A stretch of DNA of 50,818 nucleotides from an uncultured bacterium. GTDB lineage: Bacteria; Bacillota_I; Bacilli_A; RFN20; CAG-826. Below, piece after piece: positions 15,087 to 24,253 of the stretch (position 1 is its first letter; each line of letters opens with the position of its first letter). The stretch spans positions 1-50,818 of the forward strand of contig CASEYK010000017.1 in the NCBI GenBank assembly GCA_949292105.1, in the 5' to 3' direction. Both the position numbers and the translations under genes were made by a program. Below the pieces are notes generated by a model. The model was given only the letters and a program-made list of their open reading frames with translations, was not told the origin of the DNA and ran no database searches.

Positions 15087-17504
15087 ATGAAATTAGGAAA
15101 AATAAGATCTGCTATGATTTTAGGACTTGTAGCTGTTCTTGCTTCCTGTGGCGGTGGCGGTGGCAACACATTTACCATCAGAAATTCAAAATATGATTTG
15201 TTGAATGGCCGAGTCGCCCGCAACACATACCGTGCTCTTCTTGCTACATCCGTTGGCAATTTGAACTATCTTGAAACTCAAGAAGCGGTAGACGCCCAAC
15301 ATTTCGCAAACTTTGTTGATGGTTTACTTCTCCACAACGAATATGAAGTTCTAGAGAAGAATTTAGCGACAAAAGTCACTCATAATGAGGACTACACTGT
15401 CTTTACTTTTGATGTGCGCGAAAATGTCCCGTGGGTCACATGGCAAGGCGAACAGTATGTCTCTGAAAATGGATCAGGTGATCCACAATATGTTTCAGCT
15501 GAAGACTGGGTTACTTCCGCTAAACAAATTCTTAACTCTGCAAACGCTAGCTCGCTTGCATATTTAATCTCTAACTTCGTCGTTGGAGCTGAAGAATATT
15601 ATCAATACACAGTTATTGCTGCTGGTATTGCTAATGGTAATTCTCAATTCGTTCGTATGGATGATCAAGACAAAGCTGATTACATCAACGAACAAATCGC
15701 GATTAACAACCCAACTGTTTATAATGCATGGTATGCCGCTAACCCAGTCCAAGCCAGCGATATCGCTGCTATTGCCAGCGGTTCTAAACTAGGCATTACT
15801 GCAACAAATGTTACTAAAAATGGTGGCGGAACCATTACCTATGAACTTTATTCATCATCTCGTTGGTTCCCAACCCTCTTTACTTATTCGGCTTACATGC
15901 CAGTAAACGCTGACTTTATTTCTTCGGTCCGTTTTGCTAACTTTGGTACTGACAAGACCAAAATCTTGTATTGTGGACCATTCTTGCTCAACCAAGCCGA
16001 TGAAACAAATGTTGTTTACGTTAAAAACCAAAAATATTGGAACAAAGATGTTGTCAATATTGAACGCATCGAATACATGGTTGCACCAGCTGAAATTGGT
16101 AACACCTATGTTCGTGATCAATTTGAATCTGGAAATATTGACGGCTTCTCATTAACGACTAACGACTCGCAAGGTTGGAAAAATTATATTACTGGTCCAG
16201 ACGGCACTGGTACATATGAAGATCCATATGATTCTCGAGTCAACGCTCGTTTGTTAGATACCATCGGAAACATGTATGGCACTAACGTTGTAATGGCGCG
16301 TGACAAAACAAATTCACTAACATCTTATTCCACATCAGGAAACGCTAATACTGTTAGAAATACAGCTCGTGCTTTAAGCATTAAAGAAGTTCGCGAAGCG
16401 GTTATTGGTGCATTAGACCACAGCGTGTACAATGTCCGCTATGGTGATTCTGATGACGAAACAATGGCCAACCTCTTACAATCTCAATACATGGTTCATA
16501 CTTATACACCAAAAGGATTCGTTATTGATGATGATGGTAATGACTATGTCACCCATCACCTCTATCCTGTTTATGCTGAAGAGCTCGGCATTCCATCTGG
16601 TATTGAAGAATTGTCTAAACCAGACGAAGAACAAAACTTAGAAGGAACAGTCGCTGGTCTTCTCGAACCAGGACAATATACCGAAACTGATTTGACTGAT
16701 GATGAAGTTTGGGAATTAGTTCAAAAAGCTCAAAAAGCCATTGAACTATATAACGCTCAAGCTGAAGCTGGTCAACAGATTACATATCCAATCAATATTG
16801 AATACTATTCAATGTGGTTCGATGGCGATACTCAACTCTATGATACTGCAACCATTGAAAGCATGAATTTGAGATTGAACCATCTTGAAACCACTCAGAC
16901 TCAATATCCAATTTTCAATGTCGTCCCAACTGATAAAGTTACCAATGCAAATTACGAAACAGTATCAAGAAGCGGCTGTTGGGATTATGCTCCTGTTCAA
17001 TGGGGCTGGGGCGCTGACTACGGCGATCCACTTACTTACATGAACACATTCACCAAAGGTGGTGACTGGGGCGATGTCTTCCCATTCATCAATCTTGATG
17101 TTTGCGACAACTATTATCTCGATAATAACGGCAATCTTCAAAAGAACGATTTGTTAGCTGATTATACTGCGCTTGTCGAAGAAGCTGCTGCTATTTCAGA
17201 TGATACAAATGCTCGTTTCGATTTATTCGCAGAAGCAGAGTATATGCTTCTTGAAGAATTAGCTATTTATTCTCCTCAAATCAACTATGGACAAGGTTGG
17301 ACATGGAGTGTCTCACGTTCTGCTGGCTATGAAATGCCAACTGCTGCTTATGGCTTAAGCAATGATCGTCTGACAGGAATGTATGTCCTTGAAAACGTCT
17401 TAACCAGAGAAGAAAGAAACTCTTTACGTGCTGAGCAAGCCGAAAATAAAGAAGAGTACTTGCAACAAACTGGTGGCGGTTCCATGAACATCTACGATGA
17501 TTAA
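15087..17504 (+). CDS. oppA: Oligopeptide ABC transporter substrate-binding lipoprotein OppA
   Basis: Captures peptides outside the cell and delivers them to OppBC. A lipoprotein signal is present: MKLGKIRSAMILGLVAVLAS with lipidation at Cys21, then a glycine linker GGGGG. At 805 residues it is longer than the usual 540-600; the extra is spread through the middle and C-terminus. The SBP_bac_5 signature region GWGADYGDPLTYMNTF is present near residue 645. The ATG at 15087 has AAAGGAGGAAA upstream. It is the first gene of oppABCDF. A hairpin after it (17546-17596) probably reduces readthrough so that OppA is made in excess. Confidence 0.93.
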   Translation: MKLGKIRSAMILGLVAVLASCGGGGGNTFTIRNSKYDLLNGRVARNTYRALLATSVGNLNYLETQEAVDAQHFANFVDGLLLHNEYEVLEKNLATKVTHNEDYTVFTFDVRENVPWVTWQGEQYVSENGSGDPQYVSAEDWVTSAKQILNSANASSLAYLISNFVVGAEEYYQYTVIAAGIANGNSQFVRMDDQDKADYINEQIAINNPTVYNAWYAANPVQASDIAAIASGSKLGITATNVTKNGGGTITYELYSSSRWFPTLFTYSAYMPVNADFISSVRFANFGTDKTKILYCGPFLLNQADETNVVYVKNQKYWNKDVVNIERIEYMVAPAEIGNTYVRDQFESGNIDGFSLTTNDSQGWKNYITGPDGTGTYEDPYDSRVNARLLDTIGNMYGTNVVMARDKTNSLTSYSTSGNANTVRNTARALSIKEVREAVIGALDHSVYNVRYGDSDDETMANLLQSQYMVHTYTPKGFVIDDDGNDYVTHHLYPVYAEELGIPSGIEELSKPDEEQNLEGTVAGLLEPGQYTETDLTDDEVWELVQKAQKAIELYNAQAEAGQQITYPINIEYYSMWFDGDTQLYDTATIESMNLRLNHLETTQTQYPIFNVVPTDKVTNANYETVSRSGCWDYAPVQWGWGADYGDPLTYMNTFTKGGDWGDVFPFINLDVCDNYYLDNNGNLQKNDLLADYTALVEEAAAISDDTNARFDLFAEAEYMLLEELAIYSPQINYGQGWTWSVSRSAGYEMPTAAYGLSNDRLTGMYVLENVLTREERNSLRAEQAENKEEYLQQTGGGSMNIYDD

Positions 17505-17545
17505 TCTTTCTTAGTCATTTTGTTGTTCATAAAATCAACCAATTT

Positions 17546-17596
17546 ATAGGGAGTCGGTGGTTCTATCTTTAGAATCACCGGCCCTATTTTGTCTTT
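17546..17596 (+). terminator. Intercistronic hairpin/attenuator between oppA and oppB
   Basis: A long imperfect stem: ATAGGG (17546-17551) pairs with CCCTAT (17582-17587), and inside it CGGTGGTTCTA pairs with TAGAATCACCG around TCTT. It is followed by TTTTGTCTTTT. It lies between the oppA stop and the oppB SD, fitting partial termination or 3'-end protection of oppA mRNA. Confidence 0.75.
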
Positions 17597-17611
17597 TAGA
17601 AGGAGGATTAT

Positions 17612-18784
17612 ATGACATTATATATAGTAGGATATACAATCATTATCTTAGTCGTTCTTTTTGTTATATTCTCTATCCTAGTCAAAAAAAGAGTCTTATT
17701 CGGCAATACTCCTGCCATGCAAAAAATATTTGCCCATCCTCTTCTTCACTATTCATTTAAAAGAATTGGATCGGCATTTATTTCTATTACGCTTGCCATC
17801 TTAGTCACTTTCTTTTTGGTAAGATTAGCGCAACCTGCTGATGCGACTTGTGTCGAAAAATTTGCTGAGCCTCACATACCTGTAGGCTCTTTAATTTACA
17901 ATCTTCGATGCGATAACTGGAAAGAGAATATGGGTTTTTCAGGTTCGATTGGAGAACAGTTGATTAATTTCTTCTATGCGATTTTGCCTTTCCCAAAAAC
18001 TCTATGCATCACTTCAATCGATACTGATACGATGATGTATACTGTCGGGAACTGCCAAAATTTCATCATTGATTTAGGAAGAATTTATGATATGTCTGGT
18101 GTTGCTGATGGTGAATTCGTCATCAACTATATGTCATCACGAATGGTTACCTCATTCAAAATTGGCATTTTAGCCGTCATACTAGAACTCGGATTAGGAT
18201 ACCCTTTTGGTATTTTAATGGCCAAATACCAAAACGGTGCTTTCGATAAAATTGGAAAGGCCTACATCATATCAATCGACGCCATCCCTGGCGTTGCTTA
18301 TTACTACATCTGGATGTCATTATTCTGTGGTGTAATGATGATGCCACAGAGGTATAGTGCAAATAACTTTGTTAGCTGGTTGCCAGCTATATTGACTATG
18401 GGCTTTACCGGCATGGCTGGTATCGGCCTGTGGGTTAGAAGATACATGGTCGACGAATTTAATTCTGACTATGTGAAATTTGCAAGGAGCAAAGGCTTAA
18501 AATCTGGGCGTATTTTAAGAGTCCATATTTTAAGAAATGCTGTTGTTCCTTTGGTTAGAACTTTCCCTTCCGCCGTTATCGGTGCTCTGATGGGAACTTA
18601 TTATCTTGAAAATATTTATGGTATCAATGGTATTGGACAAGCGATTATTATTGCAAACGATACGAAAAACGCTAGCTTGTTACAAGGAGTTATTATTGTT
18701 TCGGCATATCTAGGCGTTCTTGCATACCTATTGGGCGATATCGTGACAGCTATGGTTGATCCGCGTATCAGCTTCTCAGATTAG
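17612..18784 (+). CDS. oppB: Oligopeptide ABC transporter permease OppB
   Basis: Membrane permease forming the translocation pore with OppC. The EAA-type cytoplasmic loop that contacts the ATPases is seen around residue 290 (YVKFARSKGLKSGRILRVHI), followed by LRNAVVPLVRTFPSAVIGAL. At 390 residues it is longer than usual (about 310). There is an extra N-terminal helix before the canonical FKRIGSAFISITLAILVTFF helix, and an external loop with four cysteines at about 85-150. AAGGAGG precedes the ATG at 17612. Confidence 0.93.
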   Translation: MTLYIVGYTIIILVVLFVIFSILVKKRVLFGNTPAMQKIFAHPLLHYSFKRIGSAFISITLAILVTFFLVRLAQPADATCVEKFAEPHIPVGSLIYNLRCDNWKENMGFSGSIGEQLINFFYAILPFPKTLCITSIDTDTMMYTVGNCQNFIIDLGRIYDMSGVADGEFVINYMSSRMVTSFKIGILAVILELGLGYPFGILMAKYQNGAFDKIGKAYIISIDAIPGVAYYYIWMSLFCGVMMMPQRYSANNFVSWLPAILTMGFTGMAGIGLWVRRYMVDEFNSDYVKFARSKGLKSGRILRVHILRNAVVPLVRTFPSAVIGALMGTYYLENIYGINGIGQAIIIANDTKNASLLQGVIIVSAYLGVLAYLLGDIVTAMVDPRISFSD

Positions 18785-18802
18785 GAAGGGAGGAATGTTT
18801 AG

Positions 18803-19903
18803 ATGTCAAAAAAGAAACTTAGAAAAAATGGCATTGATGAAGAAAATTTATTTTCTTTAATTAATGATGATCCTCGCCTTGCCAATTCTGTACCTGTCGA
18901 TGAGACAATTCAAACTAACCTTAACGATTTATTTAAAGTCGTTGGTACTAGCGATGAAAAAATTGATCGCCTTGAGTCCGCTCCTTATTCCTATTGGAGA
19001 ATGACTTTCAATCAACTATTTAAAAATCCGATGGCAATCGCTTGTATCGTGATTTTATTTCTTATTCTTTTCTTTACCATTTTCGGTCCTATGATCCATT
19101 ATTACGCACCAGTTGTTATTGAGAATGGTGTAGTCAAACAAGGTGTAACTTTTACCACCAATGCTGGCTACCTCGGTCCTAACAGCGTTAACTGGTTTGG
19201 CGTGTGTGGTGAAAACATGGGCTCATGGTTCAAAGGCACTGATATGTGGTCCTGCGTTTGGGATGGCACGCGTTTATCCTTGCTTTTAGGAACAGTCGTT
19301 GCCGTTATACAAATTATTTTAGGTATCGCTATCGGCGCAGCTTGGGGATATTTCCGCTGGCTTGATCCTATCCTTATTGAATTTAGAAATTTTGTTAACA
19401 ATATTCCAACTCTTTTGCTCGACATTATGTTGATGCAATACTTTAGTCCATATATGAAACAATATGGTTTCTGGATTATTGTTTTCTTGCTTTCTGCGTT
19501 AGGTTGGATTGGACTTGCCGGATTCGTCCGTAATCAAATCATCATTATCCGCAACCGCGAATACAATATCGCTTCTCAAACTCTTGGTAGCCGCTCCATC
19601 ACAATGATTAACCATAACTTGCTACCTTACTTGGTGAGCGTGATTGTGACGGTTGTTTCAACCGCCATTCCAGCAGCAATTAGTTCAGAAGTTGGCCTCG
19701 CCTTCTTTAATCTTTCTTTCAAGATTAGTGATGGCGATATCACTTTAGGACAAGTTTTGACTAAAGCTGTTTCTGGTTATGCATGGTTAGACAACCCATA
19801 TTTGCTTTTAGGACCATTAATTGTTATGGTGCCTATGACAATTGCGTTCTTCTATTTAGGTCTGGCTCTCGCGGATGCGACTGACCCGAAATCCCATCGC
19901 TAG
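18803..19903 (+). CDS. oppC: Oligopeptide ABC transporter permease OppC
   Basis: Second permease of the peptide importer. The 366-residue product has a charged N-terminal tail of about 70 residues, the first helix MAIACIVILFLILFFTIFGP, and an EAA loop with LAGFVRNQIIIIRNREYNIA plus SQTLGSRS. The C-terminal ALADATDPKSHR is typical of the family. GGGAGG precedes the ATG 19 nt after the oppB stop. oppD follows 12 nt after the stop. Confidence 0.93.
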   Translation: MSKKKLRKNGIDEENLFSLINDDPRLANSVPVDETIQTNLNDLFKVVGTSDEKIDRLESAPYSYWRMTFNQLFKNPMAIACIVILFLILFFTIFGPMIHYYAPVVIENGVVKQGVTFTTNAGYLGPNSVNWFGVCGENMGSWFKGTDMWSCVWDGTRLSLLLGTVVAVIQIILGIAIGAAWGYFRWLDPILIEFRNFVNNIPTLLLDIMLMQYFSPYMKQYGFWIIVFLLSALGWIGLAGFVRNQIIIIRNREYNIASQTLGSRSITMINHNLLPYLVSVIVTVVSTAIPAAISSEVGLAFFNLSFKISDGDITLGQVLTKAVSGYAWLDNPYLLLGPLIVMVPMTIAFFYLGLALADATDPKSHR

Positions 19904-19915
19904 GAGGTGTTTAAA

Positions 19916-21085
19916 ATGAGTGAAGTGAAAAAGACAAAACACATTGATAACAAACCTATCGATATCGAAAAGGGTTCCATGAAAGAATTTGTTCCAGAAC
20001 CTGGAAAAGAAGTTATTTTATCAGTCCGCGATTTGAATATCGGCTTTGTGACACGCGGCAAAAAGACACATGTTTTGCGTGACATCAATCTCGATGTTTA
20101 CAAAGGCGAGACTTTAGCCATTGTTGGTGAATCCGGTTCTGGTAAGTCAGTTTTTACAAAAACATTTACTGGGATGCTCGATTCTAACGGCTTTATCAGC
20201 AGCGGTTCTATTATGTTTGGCGGCATGGATTTAGTCAGTTTTAAATCCGATAAAGATTGGCTTAAAATTCGAGGAAAGCGCATTGCGACTATTTTCCAAG
20301 ACCCAATGACGAGTTTAAATCCTTTGCTTTCAATCGGATATCAAATTAGTGAAGTTCTTCGACTTCACCGTGGTATGAGCAAGGAAGAAGCTAAAAAAGA
20401 AGCTATTAATTTGCTGGAAAAAGTGAAAATTCCTAATGCCGCTGAAAGATATAAAGATTATCCATTCCAATACTCTGGCGGTATGCGTCAAAGAGTGGTT
20501 ATTGCAATTGCTCTTGCTTGCCGACCAGAAATATTGATTTGTGATGAGCCGACGACAGCTCTTGATGTGACTGTTCAATCGCAAATCATCAATCTTATCA
20601 AAGAACTTCAAAAAGAATATCAATGGACAACCATCTTCATTACCCACGATTTAGGTGTTGTTGCTAACATCGCTGATCGAATCGCTGTTATGTATGGTGG
20701 CCAAATAGTGGAATATGGCACTGTTCAAGAAGTTTTCTATGAACCAGCACACCCTTATACTTGGGCGCTTTTGTGTTCTTTGCCACAGCTCGGTAGTAAA
20801 GATGAACCATTGAGTTTTATTAAGGGTAATCCGCCTAGTTTCGGTAAAGAAATTATTGGCGATGCCTTTGCCCCACGAAACGAATTTGCAATGAATATTG
20901 ATTTTGTTCGCGAACCACCAATTTTTAAAATAAGTGAATCGCACTGGGCAAAGACATGGTTATTATCCCCATATGCACCCAAAATTAAAAAGCCGAAAGT
21001 TATTGTTGAACTCCACGAGAGAATGAAACAAGCGGCTCAAGAATTAGAGAGACAGGAGGGATTCACACATGAAGAAAACGAATAA
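19916..21085 (+). CDS. oppD: Oligopeptide ABC transporter ATPase OppD
   Basis: ATPase powering peptide import. Walker A is GESGSGKSVFT near residue 72, the ABC signature is YSGGMRQRVVIA, Walker B is LICDEPTTALD and the switch region is FITHDLGV. The frame is open from 19907, but the ATG at 19916 has AGGAGGTG 6 nt upstream. In many OppD/DppD proteins the C-terminal segment has four cysteines (CPFAPRC...C...C) that bind a 4Fe-4S cluster. Here it reads GDAFAPRNEFAMNIDFVREP and then HWAKTWLL, so every cysteine is replaced. It overlaps oppF by 17 nt. Confidence 0.94.
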   Translation: MSEVKKTKHIDNKPIDIEKGSMKEFVPEPGKEVILSVRDLNIGFVTRGKKTHVLRDINLDVYKGETLAIVGESGSGKSVFTKTFTGMLDSNGFISSGSIMFGGMDLVSFKSDKDWLKIRGKRIATIFQDPMTSLNPLLSIGYQISEVLRLHRGMSKEEAKKEAINLLEKVKIPNAAERYKDYPFQYSGGMRQRVVIAIALACRPEILICDEPTTALDVTVQSQIINLIKELQKEYQWTTIFITHDLGVVANIADRIAVMYGGQIVEYGTVQEVFYEPAHPYTWALLCSLPQLGSKDEPLSFIKGNPPSFGKEIIGDAFAPRNEFAMNIDFVREPPIFKISESHWAKTWLLSPYAPKIKKPKVIVELHERMKQAAQELERQEGFTHEENE

Positions 21086-22124
21086 AGAAAAAAAGATTAT
21101 CGTTGAAGAAAATGCAAAAACCCCTTCAAAACCTGTTGTATTAGATGAATTTCAGCAAAATTATGTCGCTGATGAACCAATTATTAAAATGCGAGATGTT
21201 AAAATTTCGTTCAAAATGGGCACCGCCGAAAGAATTGTTATCAACCATTTAAATCTTGATATCAATCGTGGTGAAATTCTTGGTTTAGTCGGTGAGTCAG
21301 GCTCTGGCAAAACAACGGTTGGCCGTGCTATCATTCGTGTCAACAGCGTCAGCGCCGGTGAAATTCTTTATAACAATGTTCGCATTTCTGGAAAAATTCC
21401 AAAAAGCCGTGAACGACTATTAAAAACAAAAATTCAAATGATTTTCCAAGATCCAGGAGATTCATTGAACGATCGAGCCAACATCGACTATATCGTTTCT
21501 GAAGGTTTAAGAGCCTTCCACATGTATGAGAACGAAGCTGACCGTTTGAAAAAGGTCACTGATATGATGATTCGTGTTGGTTTAAGACCTGAATACCTCA
21601 CTCGTTTTCCACACGAATTCAGCGGTGGTCAAAGACAAAGAATCGGCATTGCACGATGCATGATTATGAATCCTGAATTTGTTGTTGCTGACGAACCGAT
21701 TTCCGCTCTTGATGTTTCTATTCGTGCTCAAGTTTTGAATTTGATTAAGCAGTTCCAGCAAGAGAGAAAGATGACCGTTTTATTTATCGCTCACGATTTG
21801 AGTGTTGTTAAATATATTTCGGATCGTATCGCCGTTATTTATTCAGGCAAAATTGTTGAACTTGCAAGTGCCAATCGATTATTTGAGGCACCATTACATC
21901 CTTATACGAGAGCGCTTTTAACAGCAGTGCCAATCCCTGATCCGGAGATTGAAAAGAAAAAACAAATCGTTGTTTATAATCCTGCCACCGCGCATCAATA
22001 CACTCGTCAAAATCCGCCGTCATTAAGAGAAATTGAACCAGGACATTTTGTCCGTTGTGATGACCGCGAATTTGAATTATACAAAAAAGAATTAGAAAGA
22101 TTTGGAGGTGAGTCAAATGGCTAA
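21069..22124 (+). CDS. oppF: Oligopeptide ABC transporter ATPase OppF
   Basis: Partner ATPase of OppD. Walker A is [13 protein letters not shown], the signature is [14 protein letters not shown], Walker B is [11 protein letters not shown] and the switch is FIAHDLSVV. The tail [20 protein letters not shown] is of the Gram-positive OppF type and lacks the cysteine cluster apart from a single Cys. AGGAGGG lies upstream of the ATG inside oppD. The next gene starts 8 nt before the oppF stop, so the whole operon is coupled. Length is 351 residues. Confidence 0.94.
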   Translation: MKKTNKEKKIIVEENAKTPSKPVVLDEFQQNYVADEPIIKMRDVKISFKMGTAERIVINHLNLDINRGEILGLVGESGSGKTTVGRAIIRVNSVSAGEILYNNVRISGKIPKSRERLLKTKIQMIFQDPGDSLNDRANIDYIVSEGLRAFHMYENEADRLKKVTDMMIRVGLRPEYLTRFPHEFSGGQRQRIGIARCMIMNPEFVVADEPISALDVSIRAQVLNLIKQFQQERKMTVLFIAHDLSVVKYISDRIAVIYSGKIVELASANRLFEAPLHPYTRALLTAVPIPDPEIEKKKQIVVYNPATAHQYTRQNPPSLREIEPGHFVRCDDREFELYKKELERFGGESNG

Positions 22125-24168
22125 AAATGTTTACGATTTATCAGAAGATATTTTTCTTCCTGAACCAGAAGACGAAACCAAGAAAAAGAAACGCCGTCTC
22201 ACTCCAAAGCAAAGAAACTACGCCATTGGCTTACCGATTTTAGGCGTTTGTTTGATTTGTATCGGCCTCATTTATTATTTTGCCGCAAATGTGTGGCTTA
22301 TCGATTATGCAACTATTGATTATTTAACATTTGCTTATTCAACTACAACTGATGGAAGCAAGAGCGATGCACAAGTCATAGCTATTGATGGCTCGAGCAA
22401 TTATCCCTCTGTTTTCCGCATTCCATCTGAAATCAATGGCCATAAAGTGACTTCGATTGCTGATGGTGCATTCGTCGGTGCTTCAAGACTTAAAAAAGTC
22501 ATCATGACCGACAACATTGTTTCAATCGGTTCTCGCGCTTTTGCAAACTGCACTTCGCTTGAAAGCTTTGTCTTTTCTAAAAACATTGAAAGCATCGGCA
22601 GTGGTGCATTTGAAAATACTGCTTTTGAAGCGAACTGGCCAGATGATGATATCGTAGTTGTTGGCGATATCTTATTGAGCGTCGGCGAAGATTATTTTGA
22701 GCCTAATTCAATTATCTTAAAAGATCGCGACAGTACCATTCCGTCAAAGTATATTGACTCACCAGTCTATTATTTTTCAGAAATCGCCGATGTTGATCAA
22801 TGGATGGAAGGTATTTTTGATGGCAACGAAAATTTGGTCTTCGTTGAAATGCCATCTTATTTGGAAGTTATTCCGAATGAATCATTCCAAAATTGTTACA
22901 ATCTCGAAGGTGTGGCGTTCCCCGACAATGTTTCTGCTATTGGCGAATATTCTTTTGCTAATTGCTCTAATCTCGTCGATGCATATGTTCCTTCGACTGT
23001 CACAACATATGGCGCGTATTCATTTAAAAATACATCCGCCAACATTGCTGCTGATATGTCGCATGTGACAAGCATCGGAGAAGGCGCATTCCAAAATTGT
23101 CTTGGCGTTACCAATGTCATCTATCCTAACATCTCTGTTCCACAGTACGCCTTTGATGGATGTTCTAATTTGACAGATTTTGAATTTGCTGATGTTAATC
23201 CAGCAATTACTAGTATTGGCTTTGCGGCATTCAGAGGCACTAGTTTGACAGAATTTACATTCCCACAAAAAGTATCATCTATTGACGATTATGTTTTAGC
23301 GAACTGTGAACAACTAGAGACTGTTTATATGTATGACAACGGACCAGCTCGTATTAATGCGTATGCCTTCTATGGATCGAAAAAATTTGACTCTTTATTA
23401 TTGCTCAACGATAATGGGGGCATCTTGGAGCGTTGCACCGATTTAAATACTGTTTACATTCCTTCTTCGGTTACTTCGACAGCTAATGCGTTGACAAGTT
23501 CTCGAGGTTATATTTTCTCTGGAACAGATGTGAAGAGAGTAGAATTCCCATCTTCTTTAATTACAATTGGGCAAAACATCTTCTCGGGATTATCTAGCCT
23601 TGAAGAAGTTGTTTTCCTCAAAGATCAAGATGGCAAAACTGGATTAACAACAATTGAAACTGGTGCTTTCTCTGATTGTATTAATTTGAAAAAGATATCG
23701 TTACCAGAGTCGCTCACGACATTGAACACTTTAATTTTCTCTGGTTGTACTTCTTTAACTGAAGTAGTTTTTGAGGGTAATCCATCTATTCGAACATTGC
23801 CAGTTGGTCTTTTCCAAAACTGCAGTTCGCTTGTATCAGTAAAATTGCCATCGAGTTTCTCGAGAATGAACGCTAATGCTTTTGCTGGCACTACATCGCT
23901 TGAATATCTCTATATTCCAAGCACAATAAGCACCATCGAGGCTGGCGCTGTGTCTAATGTTAGAACAGTTGAAGGCGAGAAAATGCCAATTTATGTTGAA
24001 CTTACTGAAAGTGCTTACGAGGCTAAAGCAACAATTAAAGATGGCTGGTATGATGATACCTGTGCACTTTATTTGTATAGCGAAACAGCCCCAGAGCAAC
24101 CGAGTTCTGAGTACGCTGGTTATTGGCATTACGATAACAGCGGCAATATTGTTGTTTGGGATATTTAA
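22117..24168 (+). CDS. Membrane-anchored BspA-like leucine-rich-repeat protein
   Basis: A 683-residue protein. The acidic/basic N-terminus (1-35) is cytoplasmic, a single helix spans about 36-56, and the rest should be outside the cell. The ectodomain consists of BspA/LRR_5 repeats of about 22-23 residues, with recurring SIGxxAFxNCxxLxxVxxP units, for example SIGEGAFQNCLGVTNV and TIETGAFSDCINLKKISLP. Such domains bind surfaces, host proteins or peptides. The start at 22117 has GGAGGTG 6 nt upstream; the frame extension to 22102 is not needed. Its start overlaps oppF by 8 nt and a terminator follows, so it is the sixth gene of the opp operon. Its function with the importer is unknown. Confidence 0.88.
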   Translation: MAKNVYDLSEDIFLPEPEDETKKKKRRLTPKQRNYAIGLPILGVCLICIGLIYYFAANVWLIDYATIDYLTFAYSTTTDGSKSDAQVIAIDGSSNYPSVFRIPSEINGHKVTSIADGAFVGASRLKKVIMTDNIVSIGSRAFANCTSLESFVFSKNIESIGSGAFENTAFEANWPDDDIVVVGDILLSVGEDYFEPNSIILKDRDSTIPSKYIDSPVYYFSEIADVDQWMEGIFDGNENLVFVEMPSYLEVIPNESFQNCYNLEGVAFPDNVSAIGEYSFANCSNLVDAYVPSTVTTYGAYSFKNTSANIAADMSHVTSIGEGAFQNCLGVTNVIYPNISVPQYAFDGCSNLTDFEFADVNPAITSIGFAAFRGTSLTEFTFPQKVSSIDDYVLANCEQLETVYMYDNGPARINAYAFYGSKKFDSLLLLNDNGGILERCTDLNTVYIPSSVTSTANALTSSRGYIFSGTDVKRVEFPSSLITIGQNIFSGLSSLEEVVFLKDQDGKTGLTTIETGAFSDCINLKKISLPESLTTLNTLIFSGCTSLTEVVFEGNPSIRTLPVGLFQNCSSLVSVKLPSSFSRMNANAFAGTTSLEYLYIPSTISTIEAGAVSNVRTVEGEKMPIYVELTESAYEAKATIKDGWYDDTCALYLYSETAPEQPSSEYAGYWHYDNSGNIVVWDI

Positions 24169-24191
24169 TTCATATTACATTCAATCAAAAT

Positions 24192-24217
24192 ATCGGCACG
24201 ATTTGTGCCGATTTTTT
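24192..24217 (+). terminator. Intrinsic terminator of the opp operon
   Basis: ATCGGCAC (24192-24199) and GTGCCGAT (24205-24212) form an 8-bp stem with a GATTT loop, then a T-run. The minus strand also shows T-rich sequence after the stem, so it may work weakly for the convergent flippase gene. Confidence 0.92.
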
Positions 24218-24253
24218 TATTTAAAATGTAGTATTTTAAGGGACTTTTGCTAG

